DNA of 64,000 nt from Candidatus Fusicatenibacter intestinigallinarum (GTDB lineage: Bacteria > Bacillota > Clostridia > Lachnospirales > Lachnospiraceae): assembly GCA_019119555.1 (NCBI GenBank), contig DWWU01000003.1, positions 24,532 to 88,531 on the forward strand, in the 5' to 3' direction. A program made the translations under genes and the position numbers. Within the stretch, counting starts at the first letter, position 1. Every line of letters begins with the position of its first letter. The notes beneath the pieces are model-generated. The model worked only from the letters and a program-made list of their open reading frames with translations. It searched no databases and was not told the origin of the DNA. Shown piece after piece: positions 8,146-17,171 of the stretch.

Positions 8146-9834
8146 ATGGGCTACAAATCAGACATCGAAATTGCACAGGAATGTACCATGGAGCCGATTA
8201 CCAAGATTGCAGAGAAAGCAGGGATTGATGAAGAATACCTGGAGCAGTACGGAAAGTACAAAGCGAAAATCGATTACAATTTCCTGAAGAAGACAGATAA
8301 AAAGGACGGAAAGCTGGTTCTGGTAACCGCGATCAACCCGACTCCGGCAGGTGAAGGAAAGACCACGACCACTGTAGGTCTGGCAGACGCGATGCAGAAA
8401 CTTGGAAAGAACGTAATGGTAGCGCTTCGCGAGCCGTCCCTGGGACCGGTATTCGGCGTGAAGGGAGGAGCAGCCGGCGGCGGATACGCACAGGTTGTTC
8501 CGATGGAAGACATCAACCTGCATTTTACAGGCGACTTCCACGCAATCGGCGCAGCCAATAACCTGCTGGCAGCAATGTTGGACAACCATATTTATCAGGG
8601 AAATGAGCTGAACATCGATCCGCGGAAAATCACCTGGAGAAGATGCGTGGACATGAATGACCGTCAGCTGAGAAACATTGTAGACGGACTTGGCGGAAGA
8701 ACCAACGGAGTGCCGAGAGAAGACGGCTATGATATCACCGTTGCTTCCGAGATCATGGCAGTTCTTTGTCTGGCAAACGACATCAAGGATCTGAAAGAGA
8801 GACTGTCCAGAATTATCGTTGGATATACCTACGGAAAAGTTTCCGAGCAGAAACCGGTAACGGCAGGCGATCTGCACGCAGAAGGCGCAATGTGCGCACT
8901 GCTGAAAGACGCTCTGAAACCGAACCTGGTACAGACCCTGGAGCATGTACCGGCAATCGTACATGGCGGACCGTTCGCGAACATCGCCCATGGATGTAAC
9001 TCTGTAACGGCTACCAAGATGGCTCTGAAGCTTGGCGATTACGCGATCACAGAGGCAGGATTCGGCGCAGACCTGGGCGCTGAAAAATTCCTGGATATCA
9101 AATGCCGTATGGCAGGACTGAAACCGAACGCAGTCGTTATCGTAGCGACCGTGAGAGCGCTGAAATACAACGGCGGGGTACTGAAGGCTGAGCTGAATCA
9201 TGAGAACCTTGAGGCTCTGGAGAAAGGTATGCCAAACCTGCTGAAACATGTAAGCAATATCAGAAACGTATATCATTTGCCATGTGTGGTTGCAATTAAC
9301 GCATTCCCGACCGATACCAAGGCTGAGCTGGATCTTGTGGAAGCGAAATGTAAGGAACTGGGCGTAAACGTTGCTCTGTCTGAAGTATGGGCAAAGGGCG
9401 GCGAAGGCGGTATTGCTCTGGCAGAGGAAGTAATTCGTCTGTGCGAGGAGCCGAACGATCAGTTTACCTATGCCTACGAGCTGGAAGGCAGCATCGAGGA
9501 CAAGCTGAATCAGATTGTTCAGAAAGTATACGGCGGAAAGAAAGTTGTTCTCACTGCAAATGCGCAGAAACAGGCGAAACAGCTGGAAGACCTGGGATTC
9601 GGCAACTGTCCGATCTGTGTTGCAAAGACCCAGTACAGCCTGACTGACGATCAGACGAAGCTGGGAGCTCCGACCGATTTCGAAGTAACCGTACGCAATC
9701 TGAAGATTTCCGCAGGTGCTGGTTTTATTGTAGCTCTGACCGGTGAAATCATGACGATGCCAGGACTTCCGAAAGTTCCGGCGGCAGAACGTATTGACGT
9801 GGATGAGAACGGAAAAATTTCCGGTCTGTTTTAA
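8146..9834 (+). CDS. fhs: Formate-tetrahydrofolate ligase
   Basis: Enzyme of 562 residues that joins formate to tetrahydrofolate using ATP, giving 10-formyl-THF for purine synthesis and, in acetogens, the methyl branch of the Wood-Ljungdahl pathway. The ATP-binding loop [15 protein letters not shown] lies near residue 65, and the family blocks [22 protein letters not shown] (split here by eye) and [10 protein letters not shown] are intact. ATG 8146 follows AAGGAGAAGG. It is transcribed alone and controlled by the ZTP riboswitch upstream. No other Wood-Ljungdahl gene is in the window, so acetogenesis cannot be claimed from this alone. Confidence 0.97.
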   Translation: MGYKSDIEIAQECTMEPITKIAEKAGIDEEYLEQYGKYKAKIDYNFLKKTDKKDGKLVLVTAINPTPAGEGKTTTTVGLADAMQKLGKNVMVALREPSLGPVFGVKGGAAGGGYAQVVPMEDINLHFTGDFHAIGAANNLLAAMLDNHIYQGNELNIDPRKITWRRCVDMNDRQLRNIVDGLGGRTNGVPREDGYDITVASEIMAVLCLANDIKDLKERLSRIIVGYTYGKVSEQKPVTAGDLHAEGAMCALLKDALKPNLVQTLEHVPAIVHGGPFANIAHGCNSVTATKMALKLGDYAITEAGFGADLGAEKFLDIKCRMAGLKPNAVVIVATVRALKYNGGVLKAELNHENLEALEKGMPNLLKHVSNIRNVYHLPCVVAINAFPTDTKAELDLVEAKCKELGVNVALSEVWAKGGEGGIALAEEVIRLCEEPNDQFTYAYELEGSIEDKLNQIVQKVYGGKKVVLTANAQKQAKQLEDLGFGNCPICVAKTQYSLTDDQTKLGAPTDFEVTVRNLKISAGAGFIVALTGEIMTMPGLPKVPAAERIDVDENGKISGLF

Positions 9835-9867
9835 ACATATGCGGCTGAAACGTATGTTTCGGACAGA

Positions 9868-9896
9868 GTAACCGTTTTGCAGAGCTGAACGGTTAC
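9868..9896. repeat. Family 1 palindrome
   Basis: GTAACCGTTTTGC, then GCTGAACGGTTAC around a 3-base centre. First of two copies 5 bp apart after fhs. Confidence 0.75.
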
Positions 9897-9901
9897 GAAA
9901 C

Positions 9902-9929
9902 GTAACAGTTCGGTCAGCTGAACTGTAAC
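9902..9929. repeat. Family 1 palindrome
   Basis: GTAACAGTTCGGT, CA, GCTGAACTGTAAC. Second of the tandem pair after fhs. Confidence 0.8.
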
Positions 9930-9950
9930 TACGAAATATCAGCAAGTACA

Positions 9951-10000
9951 CTCCGCAGAAATCAGGCATAAGATCTGTGCCGGTTTCTGCGGAGCTTTTT
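9951..10000 (+). terminator. fhs terminator
   Basis: CTCCGCAGAAA (9951-9961) pairs with TTTCTGCGGAG (9984-9994), followed by CTTTTT. A clear intrinsic terminator. Confidence 0.88.
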
Positions 10001-10073
10001 GTTTTCAGAATTTCGGCCGCATCCTTCCATACTTTAGTTATGTGTCAAAATGTGATTTTATCAGCCCTTTTTA

Positions 10074-10102
10074 TTGCAAACTTTATAAAAACGGTCTATA
10101 CT
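10074..10102 (+). promoter_or_regulatory. Promoter of the wall-binding NlpC/P60 gene
   Basis: TTGCAA (10074-10079), 17 bp, TATACT (10097-10102). About 100 bp of leader follows, with no recognised element. Confidence 0.75.
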
Positions 10103-10204
10103 GACCATTGTATGGGGAAAAGACAGATGAAACGCCTTCTCCGCTGTACAATTGCAGAAAAAAGAGCAGGAAGGAAAGGAGCACGGAAGAAAAGGGAACG
10201 ACAA

Positions 10205-12796
10205 ATGAAAAAGAAAAAACTCAATAAAGTATTTGCGGGAGGTCTGCTGTCTGTTGCTGCTGCGGTCTTTCTGACCGCTGCGGTACCGGCTTTCGGTGCG
10301 GGCAGTATACAGAGTGGTTCATCAGATGTAATCTCCGCTTCACAGCAAAGCGAGGGGGCGGAAGAATCCCCGGCAGTGACTTCGGAACCGGCACAGAGTC
10401 CGGAACCTTACCGGGCGTCCGCGGAACCGGACGCTTCCGTGACAGATACACCGGCGCCGGAGGATTCCGGCGAAGGGGAAGCGCCGGCAGTTCCGGCGCC
10501 GGACAATTCCGTTTTCCCGTCGGAACAAGGCCTCACGGATACGGAAAACGATGTCCAGACACTGGACTGGGCGCCGGGCTGGAATCTGGTAAACGGAAAG
10601 TATTATTACTATCTGGACGACGGAACGATGGTCCGGGGGCAATGGCTGAAAGACGGGAATGACTGGTATTATCTGAACGATGACGGAACGATGAAGTCCG
10701 GGGAATGGTTTAAAGACGGAATCGACTGGTATTATCTCCGTGACTGGGGCGGGATGATGCACGACCAGTTTTTTACTTATAACGGAGAGATCTATTACTT
10801 CCGCAGCTGGGGCGGAATGATGTACGGCATGACGTTCCAGGCCGGCGGAAAAACCTACAGGGCCAACGCCGACGGAACGCTTGTAACCGGCTGGTCGGAG
10901 GAAAACGGAAAGTATTACTATTATAATGCCGACGGATCCCGTTATGAGACGGAGGGCTGGCTGCATCTTGGAACCACTTATGACACCTATTACTATATCA
11001 GTGCGGATGGATCCCGCGTGCAGGGCCAGTGGCTGAAGGACGGAATCGACTGGTATTATCTGAACGATGACGGAACGATGAAGTCCGGGGAATGGTTTAA
11101 AGATGGAATCGACTGGTACTATCTCCGCGACTGGGGCGGAATGATGTATAACCAGTTCTTTACCTATAAAGGAAATACTTATTATTTCCGCAGCTGGGGC
11201 GGCATGATGTACAGCGGAAGATTCCAGGTCAACGGTAAATGGTATACGGCGGACAGCAGCGGAGTGGTTTACAGTGAAGGCTGGACACTGATCGACGGAA
11301 AGTATTACTATATGCAGGCGGACGGCACCATCTACCGTCAGGAAGGCTGGCTGAACCTGAACGGAAAGTATTATTACATAAATGCGGACGGATCCCGCGT
11401 GCAGGGTCAGTGGCTGAAAGACGGAATCGACTGGTATTATCTGAACGATGACGGAACGATGAAGTCCGGGGAATGGTTTAAGGACGGAATCGACTGGTAC
11501 TACCTCCGTGACTGGGGAGGGATGATGTATAATCAGTTCTTCACCTATCAGGGAGATACCTATTACTTCCGCAGCTGGGGCGGCATGATGTACGATATGA
11601 AGTTCCAGGTGAACGGGAAGACGTACAAGGCCAACAGCGACGGAACGCTGGCGAAAGGCTGGGTGCAGGAGAGCGGAAAGTATTATTATTACGACACCCA
11701 GTGTGCCCTTTACGATACAGAGGGCTGGCTGCATCTTGGAACCGGCTACGATACCTACTATTATATCAGCGCAGACGGATCCCGCGTGCAGGGTCAGTGG
11801 CTGAAAGACGGAATCGACTGGTATTATCTGAACGATGACGGAACAATGAAGTCCGCGGAATGGTTCCAGGAAGGAAACGACTGGTATTATCTCCGTGAAT
11901 GGGGCGGCGCCATGCATGATATGCTGTTTTATGACGGGGAAAATACTTATTACTTCGAGAGCGACTGCAGGATGGCCCGGGGCTGGTATCAGATCGGCGG
12001 TTATACTTATTATTTCCGCGACTGGGGCGCCGCGATGAACACCGCCTGGGTGATTGACGGTGTACATTATGTGTTTGATTCCCAGGGGCATCTGGTGGAA
12101 ACTCAGATGGACGCTCAGGTTGGCGTCAGAACGATTAAGAACTTTCTGAAGAACGCGCTTCTTCCGGTAGGCAATACGCTGTATATCTGGGGAGGCGGTC
12201 ATGACGATGCAGATGCAAGCCGTTATGGGGTAAATCCACAGTGGAAAAGTTTTTTCGATTCCCAGGATGAGGACTATAACTATACGCAGCACCGTTATGA
12301 GTATGGCAACGGCCTTGACTGTTCCGGGTATGTGGGCTGGGCGGCTCATCAGGTGATGCAGACCTGGGCGACTACCACATCTACAATTACACCGAAATAT
12401 TATTACGAAAAGGGCTGGGGCTCTTACGTGGAAAACGATACGTCTATGAAGTTTCAGACCGGAGATGTGGTGAGTATGAGCGGCCATGTCTGGATCGTTC
12501 TCGGCCAGTGCAGCGACGGAAGTATTGTGATACTGCATGCGTCACCCAAGTACGTACAGATCAGCGGATCGGTATCGTCGAGCGGAAGTACCAACAGTGA
12601 AGCGATTCAGCTGGCGGAGCAATATATGAGCAGATATTATCCTGTGGCGTATGGCCGTTACGGGTGCAAAGTGGCCAGCAGAAGTTATATGACAGGCGTC
12701 AATCACTTTACATGGAGCAGTTCTGTGCTGAGCGATCCGGACGGTTACCGGAACATGAGCCCGGCGCAGATTCTTGCGGATCTGTTCGGAGAGTAA
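10205..12796 (+). CDS. Secreted cell-wall-binding repeat protein with NlpC/P60 domain
   Basis: Protein of 863 residues. A signal peptide (KKKK, then a hydrophobic stretch ending near AFGA, residue 35) is followed by a Ser/Pro/Glu/Ala-rich linker to about residue 120. Residues 125-640 are aromatic repeats of the choline/glucan-binding type (WYYLNDDGTMKSGEWF, YYFRSWGGMM). The C-terminal domain has IWGGG, Cys706 in GLDCSGY and His761 in SGHVWIV, as in NlpC/P60 peptidoglycan hydrolases. ATG 10205 has AAGGGA 7 bases upstream; the signal peptide supports it. It is probably an outer-surface wall hydrolase, transcribed alone. Confidence 0.88.
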   Translation: MKKKKLNKVFAGGLLSVAAAVFLTAAVPAFGAGSIQSGSSDVISASQQSEGAEESPAVTSEPAQSPEPYRASAEPDASVTDTPAPEDSGEGEAPAVPAPDNSVFPSEQGLTDTENDVQTLDWAPGWNLVNGKYYYYLDDGTMVRGQWLKDGNDWYYLNDDGTMKSGEWFKDGIDWYYLRDWGGMMHDQFFTYNGEIYYFRSWGGMMYGMTFQAGGKTYRANADGTLVTGWSEENGKYYYYNADGSRYETEGWLHLGTTYDTYYYISADGSRVQGQWLKDGIDWYYLNDDGTMKSGEWFKDGIDWYYLRDWGGMMYNQFFTYKGNTYYFRSWGGMMYSGRFQVNGKWYTADSSGVVYSEGWTLIDGKYYYMQADGTIYRQEGWLNLNGKYYYINADGSRVQGQWLKDGIDWYYLNDDGTMKSGEWFKDGIDWYYLRDWGGMMYNQFFTYQGDTYYFRSWGGMMYDMKFQVNGKTYKANSDGTLAKGWVQESGKYYYYDTQCALYDTEGWLHLGTGYDTYYYISADGSRVQGQWLKDGIDWYYLNDDGTMKSAEWFQEGNDWYYLREWGGAMHDMLFYDGENTYYFESDCRMARGWYQIGGYTYYFRDWGAAMNTAWVIDGVHYVFDSQGHLVETQMDAQVGVRTIKNFLKNALLPVGNTLYIWGGGHDDADASRYGVNPQWKSFFDSQDEDYNYTQHRYEYGNGLDCSGYVGWAAHQVMQTWATTTSTITPKYYYEKGWGSYVENDTSMKFQTGDVVSMSGHVWIVLGQCSDGSIVILHASPKYVQISGSVSSSGSTNSEAIQLAEQYMSRYYPVAYGRYGCKVASRSYMTGVNHFTWSSSVLSDPDGYRNMSPAQILADLFGE
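10631..11890 (+). repeat. Four-fold internal super-repeat
   Basis: Four near-identical DNA blocks encoding QWLKDGIDWYYLNDDG and the following segment begin near 10631, 11018, 11399 and 11786, a period of 381-387 bp. The close identity suggests recent duplication or gene conversion. Confidence 0.85.
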
Positions 12797-12824
12797 ACAT
12801 CTTCTGAAAAACAAAGAGAAAAAG

Positions 12825-12852
12825 GTTACAGTTCAGCTGGTTGAACTGTTGC
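12825..12852. repeat. Family 1 palindrome
   Basis: GTTACAGTTCAGC, TG, GTTGAACTGTTGC, lying just before the terminator. Confidence 0.8.
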
Positions 12853-12857
12853 GAAAA

Positions 12858-12895
12858 GAGGATTTCTGACGAAAGCGCCGGAAATCCTCTTTTTT
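12858..12895 (+). terminator. Terminator of the wall-binding gene
   Basis: GAGGATTTC (12858-12866) pairs with GAAATCCTC (12881-12889), followed by six T. Confidence 0.85.
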
Positions 12896-13003
12896 GATTG
12901 TATAAATTCTGTTTTTGTTGTAAGCTGGAGTGGGTTTGAAAAGCAACGGAAAACCATTCCTGTGATTCGGGCGACGCAGTGAACGCGTCAGAAGGAGGTA
13001 AAA

Positions 13004-13405
13004 ATGGATTACGGATATCTGCTGGAAGAAGCGCTGAAGGCCAGAAAGGCGGCATATGCCCCCTATTCCGGGTTTCAGGTGGGAGCGGCGCTGCTTTGTG
13101 CGGACGGCAGTATTTATACCGGCTGTAATGTGGAAAATTCGTCTTACGGAGCAGCCTGCTGTGCGGAACGCACTGCTTTTTTCAAGGCAGTTTCGGAGGG
13201 AAAGAGATCTTTTCGCGCTATTGCGGTAGTGGGAGGAAAAAAGGATGAGGAGGTTCTGGAGGTATGTCCACCCTGCGGTATCTGCCGGCAGGTGATGCGG
13301 GAATTCTGCGGTTCCGACTTTGCCGTTGTGCTGGGACGCAGCAGTCTGGATTATGATATTTACACATTGGAGCAGCTGTTTCCCCTGCCTTTCGATACAT
13401 TTTAA
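13004..13405 (+). CDS. cdd: Cytidine deaminase
   Basis: Zinc enzyme of 133 residues that turns cytidine and deoxycytidine into uridine and deoxyuridine in pyrimidine salvage. The zinc and catalytic residues are seen in CCAERTAFFKA (Cys-Ala-Glu) and CPPCGICRQ. Size and order match the short tetrameric bacterial form. AGAAGGAGG precedes the ATG. It lies 158 bp before deoC, which seems to have its own promoter, so the two form a functional cluster rather than certainly one transcript. Confidence 0.95.
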   Translation: MDYGYLLEEALKARKAAYAPYSGFQVGAALLCADGSIYTGCNVENSSYGAACCAERTAFFKAVSEGKRSFRAIAVVGGKKDEEVLEVCPPCGICRQVMREFCGSDFAVVLGRSSLDYDIYTLEQLFPLPFDTF

Positions 13406-13425
13406 ATGGAAGAACAAGAAATTTC

Positions 13426-13454
13426 TTTCCAAATCAGAAGAGATCGCTTATACT
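13426..13454 (+). promoter_or_regulatory. Possible deoC promoter
   Basis: TTTCCA (13426-13431), 17 bp, TATACT (13449-13454). The -10 is good; the -35 is weak. Confidence 0.5.
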
Positions 13455-13507
13455 AAACTGTAGTGCTGCCGGAGGGAATACGCCGGCAGGGATAAGGATG
13501 AGTCAAC

Positions 13508-13535
13508 GTAACCGTTCGGTTGGCGGAACGGTTGC
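13508..13535. repeat. Family 1 palindrome
   Basis: GTAACCGTTCGGT, TG, GCGGAACGGTTGC. It lies in the deoC leader, 29 bp before the ATG. Confidence 0.8.
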
Positions 13536-13563
13536 GGGACAACTGCATCGGAGGAGAGAGAAA

Positions 13564-14253
13564 ATGAATGCAACAGACATCTTGCGGCATATAGACCACA
13601 CGCAGCTGAAGGCGACGGCTTCGTGGGATGATATACAAAAGCTCTGTGAGGAAGCGATACAGTACGGTACGGCGTCCGTCTGTATTCCGCCCTGCTATGT
13701 AAAACGGGTCAGGGAACGGTTTGGCAGAAAACCGGTGATCTGTACGGTGATCGGGTTCCCTCTGGGATATGCCACCACGGGAACAAAGCTGGCGGAGACC
13801 CGGGAGGCTCTGGAAAACGGAGCGGACGAATTTGATATGGTGATTAATCTGTCGGATGTAAAGAACGGGATGTTCGACCGGGTGGAGGAAGAAATCCGGG
13901 CGCTGAAGGAAGCTGTGGGAGAACATATTCTGAAAGTGATCGTCGAAACCTGCTGTCTGACTGAGGAGGAGAAGATTCGTCTGTGTGGCTGCGTCACGAG
14001 AGCTGGTGCGGATTATATCAAGACGTCTACAGGATTCGGGGCAAAGGGCGCGGAGCTTTCCGATATCCTCCTGTTCCGCAGTCATATCGGTGGGGGTGTG
14101 AAGATCAAGGCGGCCGGAGGAATCCGAAGCGTTGAGGATATGGAAGCGTTCCTGGAAGCGGGAGCGGACCGGCTGGGCACCAGCAGCGGCATTGCTGTGC
14201 TGCGCAGTGCGGGCAGAATGGAGCCGTTACAGAATACAGAAGAGGGGACATGA
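13564..14253 (+). CDS. deoC: Deoxyribose-phosphate aldolase
   Basis: Class I aldolase of 229 residues. It splits 2-deoxyribose 5-phosphate into glyceraldehyde 3-phosphate and acetaldehyde, the last step of deoxynucleoside breakdown. The Schiff-base lysine is Lys153 in DYIKTSTGF; DEFDMVIN and KAAGGIRS are the other family blocks. ATG 13564 follows GGAGAGAG. The stop overlaps a nearby ATG, and the true start of the lipoprotein gene is 5 bp further on, so these two are one operon. The usual deoxynucleoside phosphorylases are not next to it. Confidence 0.96.
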   Translation: MNATDILRHIDHTQLKATASWDDIQKLCEEAIQYGTASVCIPPCYVKRVRERFGRKPVICTVIGFPLGYATTGTKLAETREALENGADEFDMVINLSDVKNGMFDRVEEEIRALKEAVGEHILKVIVETCCLTEEEKIRLCGCVTRAGADYIKTSTGFGAKGAELSDILLFRSHIGGGVKIKAAGGIRSVEDMEAFLEAGADRLGTSSGIAVLRSAGRMEPLQNTEEGT

Positions 14254-14257
14254 AAAT

Positions 14258-15325
14258 ATGAAGAAAAGGGGCTTATGCCTGTGTGCGGCGGCTGTCCTGC
14301 TTGGAATCTGCGGATGCGGCAGAGAGACGGAACTTCCGGTGACCCTTGCAGTTGTCACCGACGGGGGCAGCACGGAGGATCAGGCGGTCAATCAGGCGGT
14401 CTGGCAGACCGTTCAGGCATACGGGGAAGAGACGGGAGAGGAAACCGGCTGTTACGTTCCGGAGGATAAGAGCGCGTCAGCCTGCCGTGATGCGATTGAT
14501 GAGGCCGTAAAGAAAGGCGCGGAAGTGGTCGTCTGCCACGGAGAAGAGGCCGGCGCGGCAGTCTACGAGGCGCAGAGGGAATACCGGGACGTCCGTTTTC
14601 TGCTGCTGGACGCGGAGCCGCATGCCGGCGGAAGCGACAGAGCAAGACTGCGGGGAAACACACGGTGTATTCTTTTCGACCGTGAGGAGGCAGGATTTCT
14701 CGCAGGCTATGCGGCGGTGAGGGAAGGGTATACCAGCCTTGCCTATTACGGAGGCGCAGACGGAGACAGAGCGAAGGAGTACGGAGCAGGATTCCTGGAA
14801 GGGGCGCAAGAGGCGGCTTCGGAGATGCAGCTGGAGGAAGGCGGCGTACAGATCCGGTATGAAGAAAGAGGAACGGATGGGGTTTCTCCCGAATTTATGA
14901 ATGAGACCGAGCAGCTGTACCGGGAGGGATGCCAGGCAATCTTCACGGACGGAAGCGCATTTGAAACAATTGTAAGAAAAGCCGCGGAGCTTACCGGCGG
15001 AAATGTGCTGGGCGTCGTCACAGATGAATCTCAGAAATCTGCGAATGTTGTGATCAGCGCGGCAAATAAATATGAAGAGATTCTGAAGCAGGAGCTGCAG
15101 GATGTTGCCGGAGAGTCATTTGACGGAGGAAAAACGGAAACGGCGGGAATCAGAGAAGGAGGGGTCGGACTGACGATGGACACTTCCCGGCTGCAGAATT
15201 TTACGGAAGATCAGTATCAGGAGATCATCGGAAAAATAGAAGAAGGTCAGATCCAGTTTCGTGGAACAGAGGTTCTGGAACACACGGATGATCTGCAGCT
15301 GCTTCAGCTTCAGACTGATGGATAA
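14258..15325 (+). CDS. BMP-family substrate-binding lipoprotein
   Basis: Lipoprotein of 355 residues with a lipobox ending in Cys20 (ICGC). The fold is that of the BMP/PnrA group: AVVTDGGSTEDQAVNQ at the start, then GFLAGYAA and AYYGGADGD. Members bind purine nucleosides and feed ABC importers. Placement behind deoC supports nucleoside uptake, but no permease or ATPase follows; these would be elsewhere. The fit to the family is clear though diverged: the usual GFxD signature is only partly kept. Confidence 0.78.
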   Translation: MKKRGLCLCAAAVLLGICGCGRETELPVTLAVVTDGGSTEDQAVNQAVWQTVQAYGEETGEETGCYVPEDKSASACRDAIDEAVKKGAEVVVCHGEEAGAAVYEAQREYRDVRFLLLDAEPHAGGSDRARLRGNTRCILFDREEAGFLAGYAAVREGYTSLAYYGGADGDRAKEYGAGFLEGAQEAASEMQLEEGGVQIRYEERGTDGVSPEFMNETEQLYREGCQAIFTDGSAFETIVRKAAELTGGNVLGVVTDESQKSANVVISAANKYEEILKQELQDVAGESFDGGKTETAGIREGGVGLTMDTSRLQNFTEDQYQEIIGKIEEGQIQFRGTEVLEHTDDLQLLQLQTDG

Positions 15326-15374
15326 AACGTTAAATTTCCATGGAAATATCTTAAGAAAAAAATCAGATTGGTGG

Positions 15375-15403
15375 TTGCAACGTTCTTCAAATTGTGCTAT
15401 TAT
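15375..15403 (+). promoter_or_regulatory. Promoter of the PcsB/CwlO-like gene
   Basis: TTGCAA (15375-15380), 17 bp, TATTAT (15398-15403), 86 bp before the ATG. Confidence 0.75.
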
Positions 15404-15488
15404 GTAGTGGAATTGAAAAAAGTGTTTCAAAAATGTTACAGAAAAATAACGTTGATTAATAAGTGTTAAACGGGAGTGGATAATAATA

Positions 15489-16790
15489 ATGAGAAAAAAA
15501 ATCCTTGCTCTGATGCTGACAGTGATGATCGGAAGTGCGCAGGTGATGACCGTCAGCGCAGCAAAGTCAACCGACGAGCTGGAGCAGCAGAAAGCACAGA
15601 CAACCGCACAGTTAAACGAGACACAGGATTCCATCAATGATCTGGAGAGCAAGAAGGAAGCAATCACCAATCAGATCGGCGAGCTGGATGCACAGCTGGT
15701 TGTAACGATGGCGGCTGTGGAAACTCTGAAGACTGATATTGCAAACAAGCAGACGGAAATCGAGGAGACACAGCAGAAACTGGAAGCAGCACAGCAGGAT
15801 CAGGCAGAGCAGTATGAGGCTCTGAAAAGCAGAATTCAGTATTTGTATGAGAACGGCGGAAATACCGCGTGGGCGTCTCTGCTTCTCTCCGGAGAGGATT
15901 TATCAGAGATCCTGAACCAGGCGGAGTATACACAGAAGATGTACGACTATGACCGTGAGTGTCTGGAGAAATACATGGAGATCACTCAGCAGGTCAGCGA
16001 TTACAGCGACCAGCTGGCAACGGAAAAGGCAGAGCTTGAGGCAAGCGAGGCAGAGCAGGAAGCGCAGCAGGCGCAGCTGCAGAATATGCTGGCAGAGAAG
16101 AAAGCAACTTCTGCGGATTACGATGCACAGCTCGCGGACATGCAGGCGAAGGCTGCAGAGTATGAGAGTCTGATCGAAGAGCAGAACGCTCAGATCCAGG
16201 CAATTCAGGAGCAGCAGGCTGCAGAGGCGGCTGCACAGGCAGCAGCGGAGGAAGCTGCGAGACAGCAGGAAGCGGAAGCACAGCAGGCTGCACGGGAAGC
16301 GGCGGCTGAATCCAATCGCCAGTCCAGCAGCAACAGCAGCTCTGACACACAGAATTCCAGCAGCAATACAAATTCCAATACAAACAGCAACAAGAATAAT
16401 TCTTCAAAAACAGAAGATACTTCCGATAATGTAAGTCCTTCCAGCGGAACCGGACAGGATGTCGTAAATTATGCAGTACAGTTTGTCGGCAATCCGTATG
16501 TATGGGGAGGGACAAGCCTGACAAACGGAGCGGACTGTTCCGGATTTATCATGAGTGTATACGCTCACTTCGGCTACAGCCTGCCGCATTCTTCTTCCGC
16601 AATGAGATCTGAGGGAAGAGGAGTGTCCTATGCGGAAGCTCAGCCGGGCGATATTATCTGCTACGACGGCCATGTGGCGATCTACATGGGCGGCGGACAG
16701 ATTGTACATGCAAGCAACGCGAAAGACGGTATCAAAATCAGCAGCAATGCAGCGTACCGTACGATTCTTGCAGTACGCCGGATTGTCTGA
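15489..16790 (+). CDS. Secreted coiled-coil NlpC/P60 peptidoglycan hydrolase (PcsB/CwlO-like)
   Basis: Protein of 433 residues. The signal peptide ends near VSAA (residue 20). A long coiled coil rich in Gln, Glu and Ala runs to about residue 275, followed by a Ser/Asn linker (to about 320) and an NlpC/P60 domain with Cys350 (GADCSGF), His395 (DGHVAIYMG) and His407 (IVHASN). This layout matches the D,L-endopeptidases CwlO and PcsB, which cut stem peptides during growth and division; the coiled coil normally holds the enzyme inactive until FtsEX acts. Single gene with its own promoter and terminator. Confidence 0.9.
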   Translation: MRKKILALMLTVMIGSAQVMTVSAAKSTDELEQQKAQTTAQLNETQDSINDLESKKEAITNQIGELDAQLVVTMAAVETLKTDIANKQTEIEETQQKLEAAQQDQAEQYEALKSRIQYLYENGGNTAWASLLLSGEDLSEILNQAEYTQKMYDYDRECLEKYMEITQQVSDYSDQLATEKAELEASEAEQEAQQAQLQNMLAEKKATSADYDAQLADMQAKAAEYESLIEEQNAQIQAIQEQQAAEAAAQAAAEEAARQQEAEAQQAAREAAAESNRQSSSNSSSDTQNSSSNTNSNTNSNKNNSSKTEDTSDNVSPSSGTGQDVVNYAVQFVGNPYVWGGTSLTNGADCSGFIMSVYAHFGYSLPHSSSAMRSEGRGVSYAEAQPGDIICYDGHVAIYMGGGQIVHASNAKDGIKISSNAAYRTILAVRRIV

Positions 16791-16877
16791 TCAGACCGAT
16801 TACATATCAGACGCAGAGAACCATTCAGAGACCGGAATGGCTGCGGTTGAAATTATATGATTCATAACGACAGCAGG

Positions 16878-16917
16878 GAGCTGTACAGTGAAACAAATTC
16901 ACTGTACAGCTCTTTTT
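16878..16917 (+). terminator. Terminator of the PcsB/CwlO-like gene
   Basis: A perfect 15-bp stem: GAGCTGTACAGTGAA (16878-16892) with TTCACTGTACAGCTC (16898-16912), then five T. Confidence 0.92.
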
Positions 16918-16952
16918 ATATAACAGGGAACACGGTTTCCTGTTATATAAAA
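16915..16952. repeat. Palindrome after terminator (family 2)
   Basis: On the minus strand it reads TTTATATAACAGGAAAC, three bases, GTTCCCTGTTATATAAA, the same as the copy at 30081 apart from the loop. It begins inside the T-tract of the preceding terminator. Confidence 0.85.
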
Positions 16953-17171
16953 TCGCCCGTGGGACGCGCACGCGTGCGGAGCGGAAAATTTATAGAATTC
17001 GTAAGAAAAAAGGAGGAATTTCTTTCGAAAATATTTTGAAATCGTGAGAGATGAATTTAAGAAAAGGCATGTAAGATATAGCGTGCAGGATGTGGGATCC
17101 GGTCTGGCGCGAAAGAATTTTTCATGACCGGATACCGTGACTGTCGGAGTAAAAAGGAAAGGCCGGGAAAA
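16953..17171. other. Non-coding stretch before the YfhO-like gene
   Basis: No gene is visible. There is a strong AGGAGG at 17012 without a usable start codon nearby, and no clear promoter. This may be a remnant or an unrecognised leader. Confidence 0.4.
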
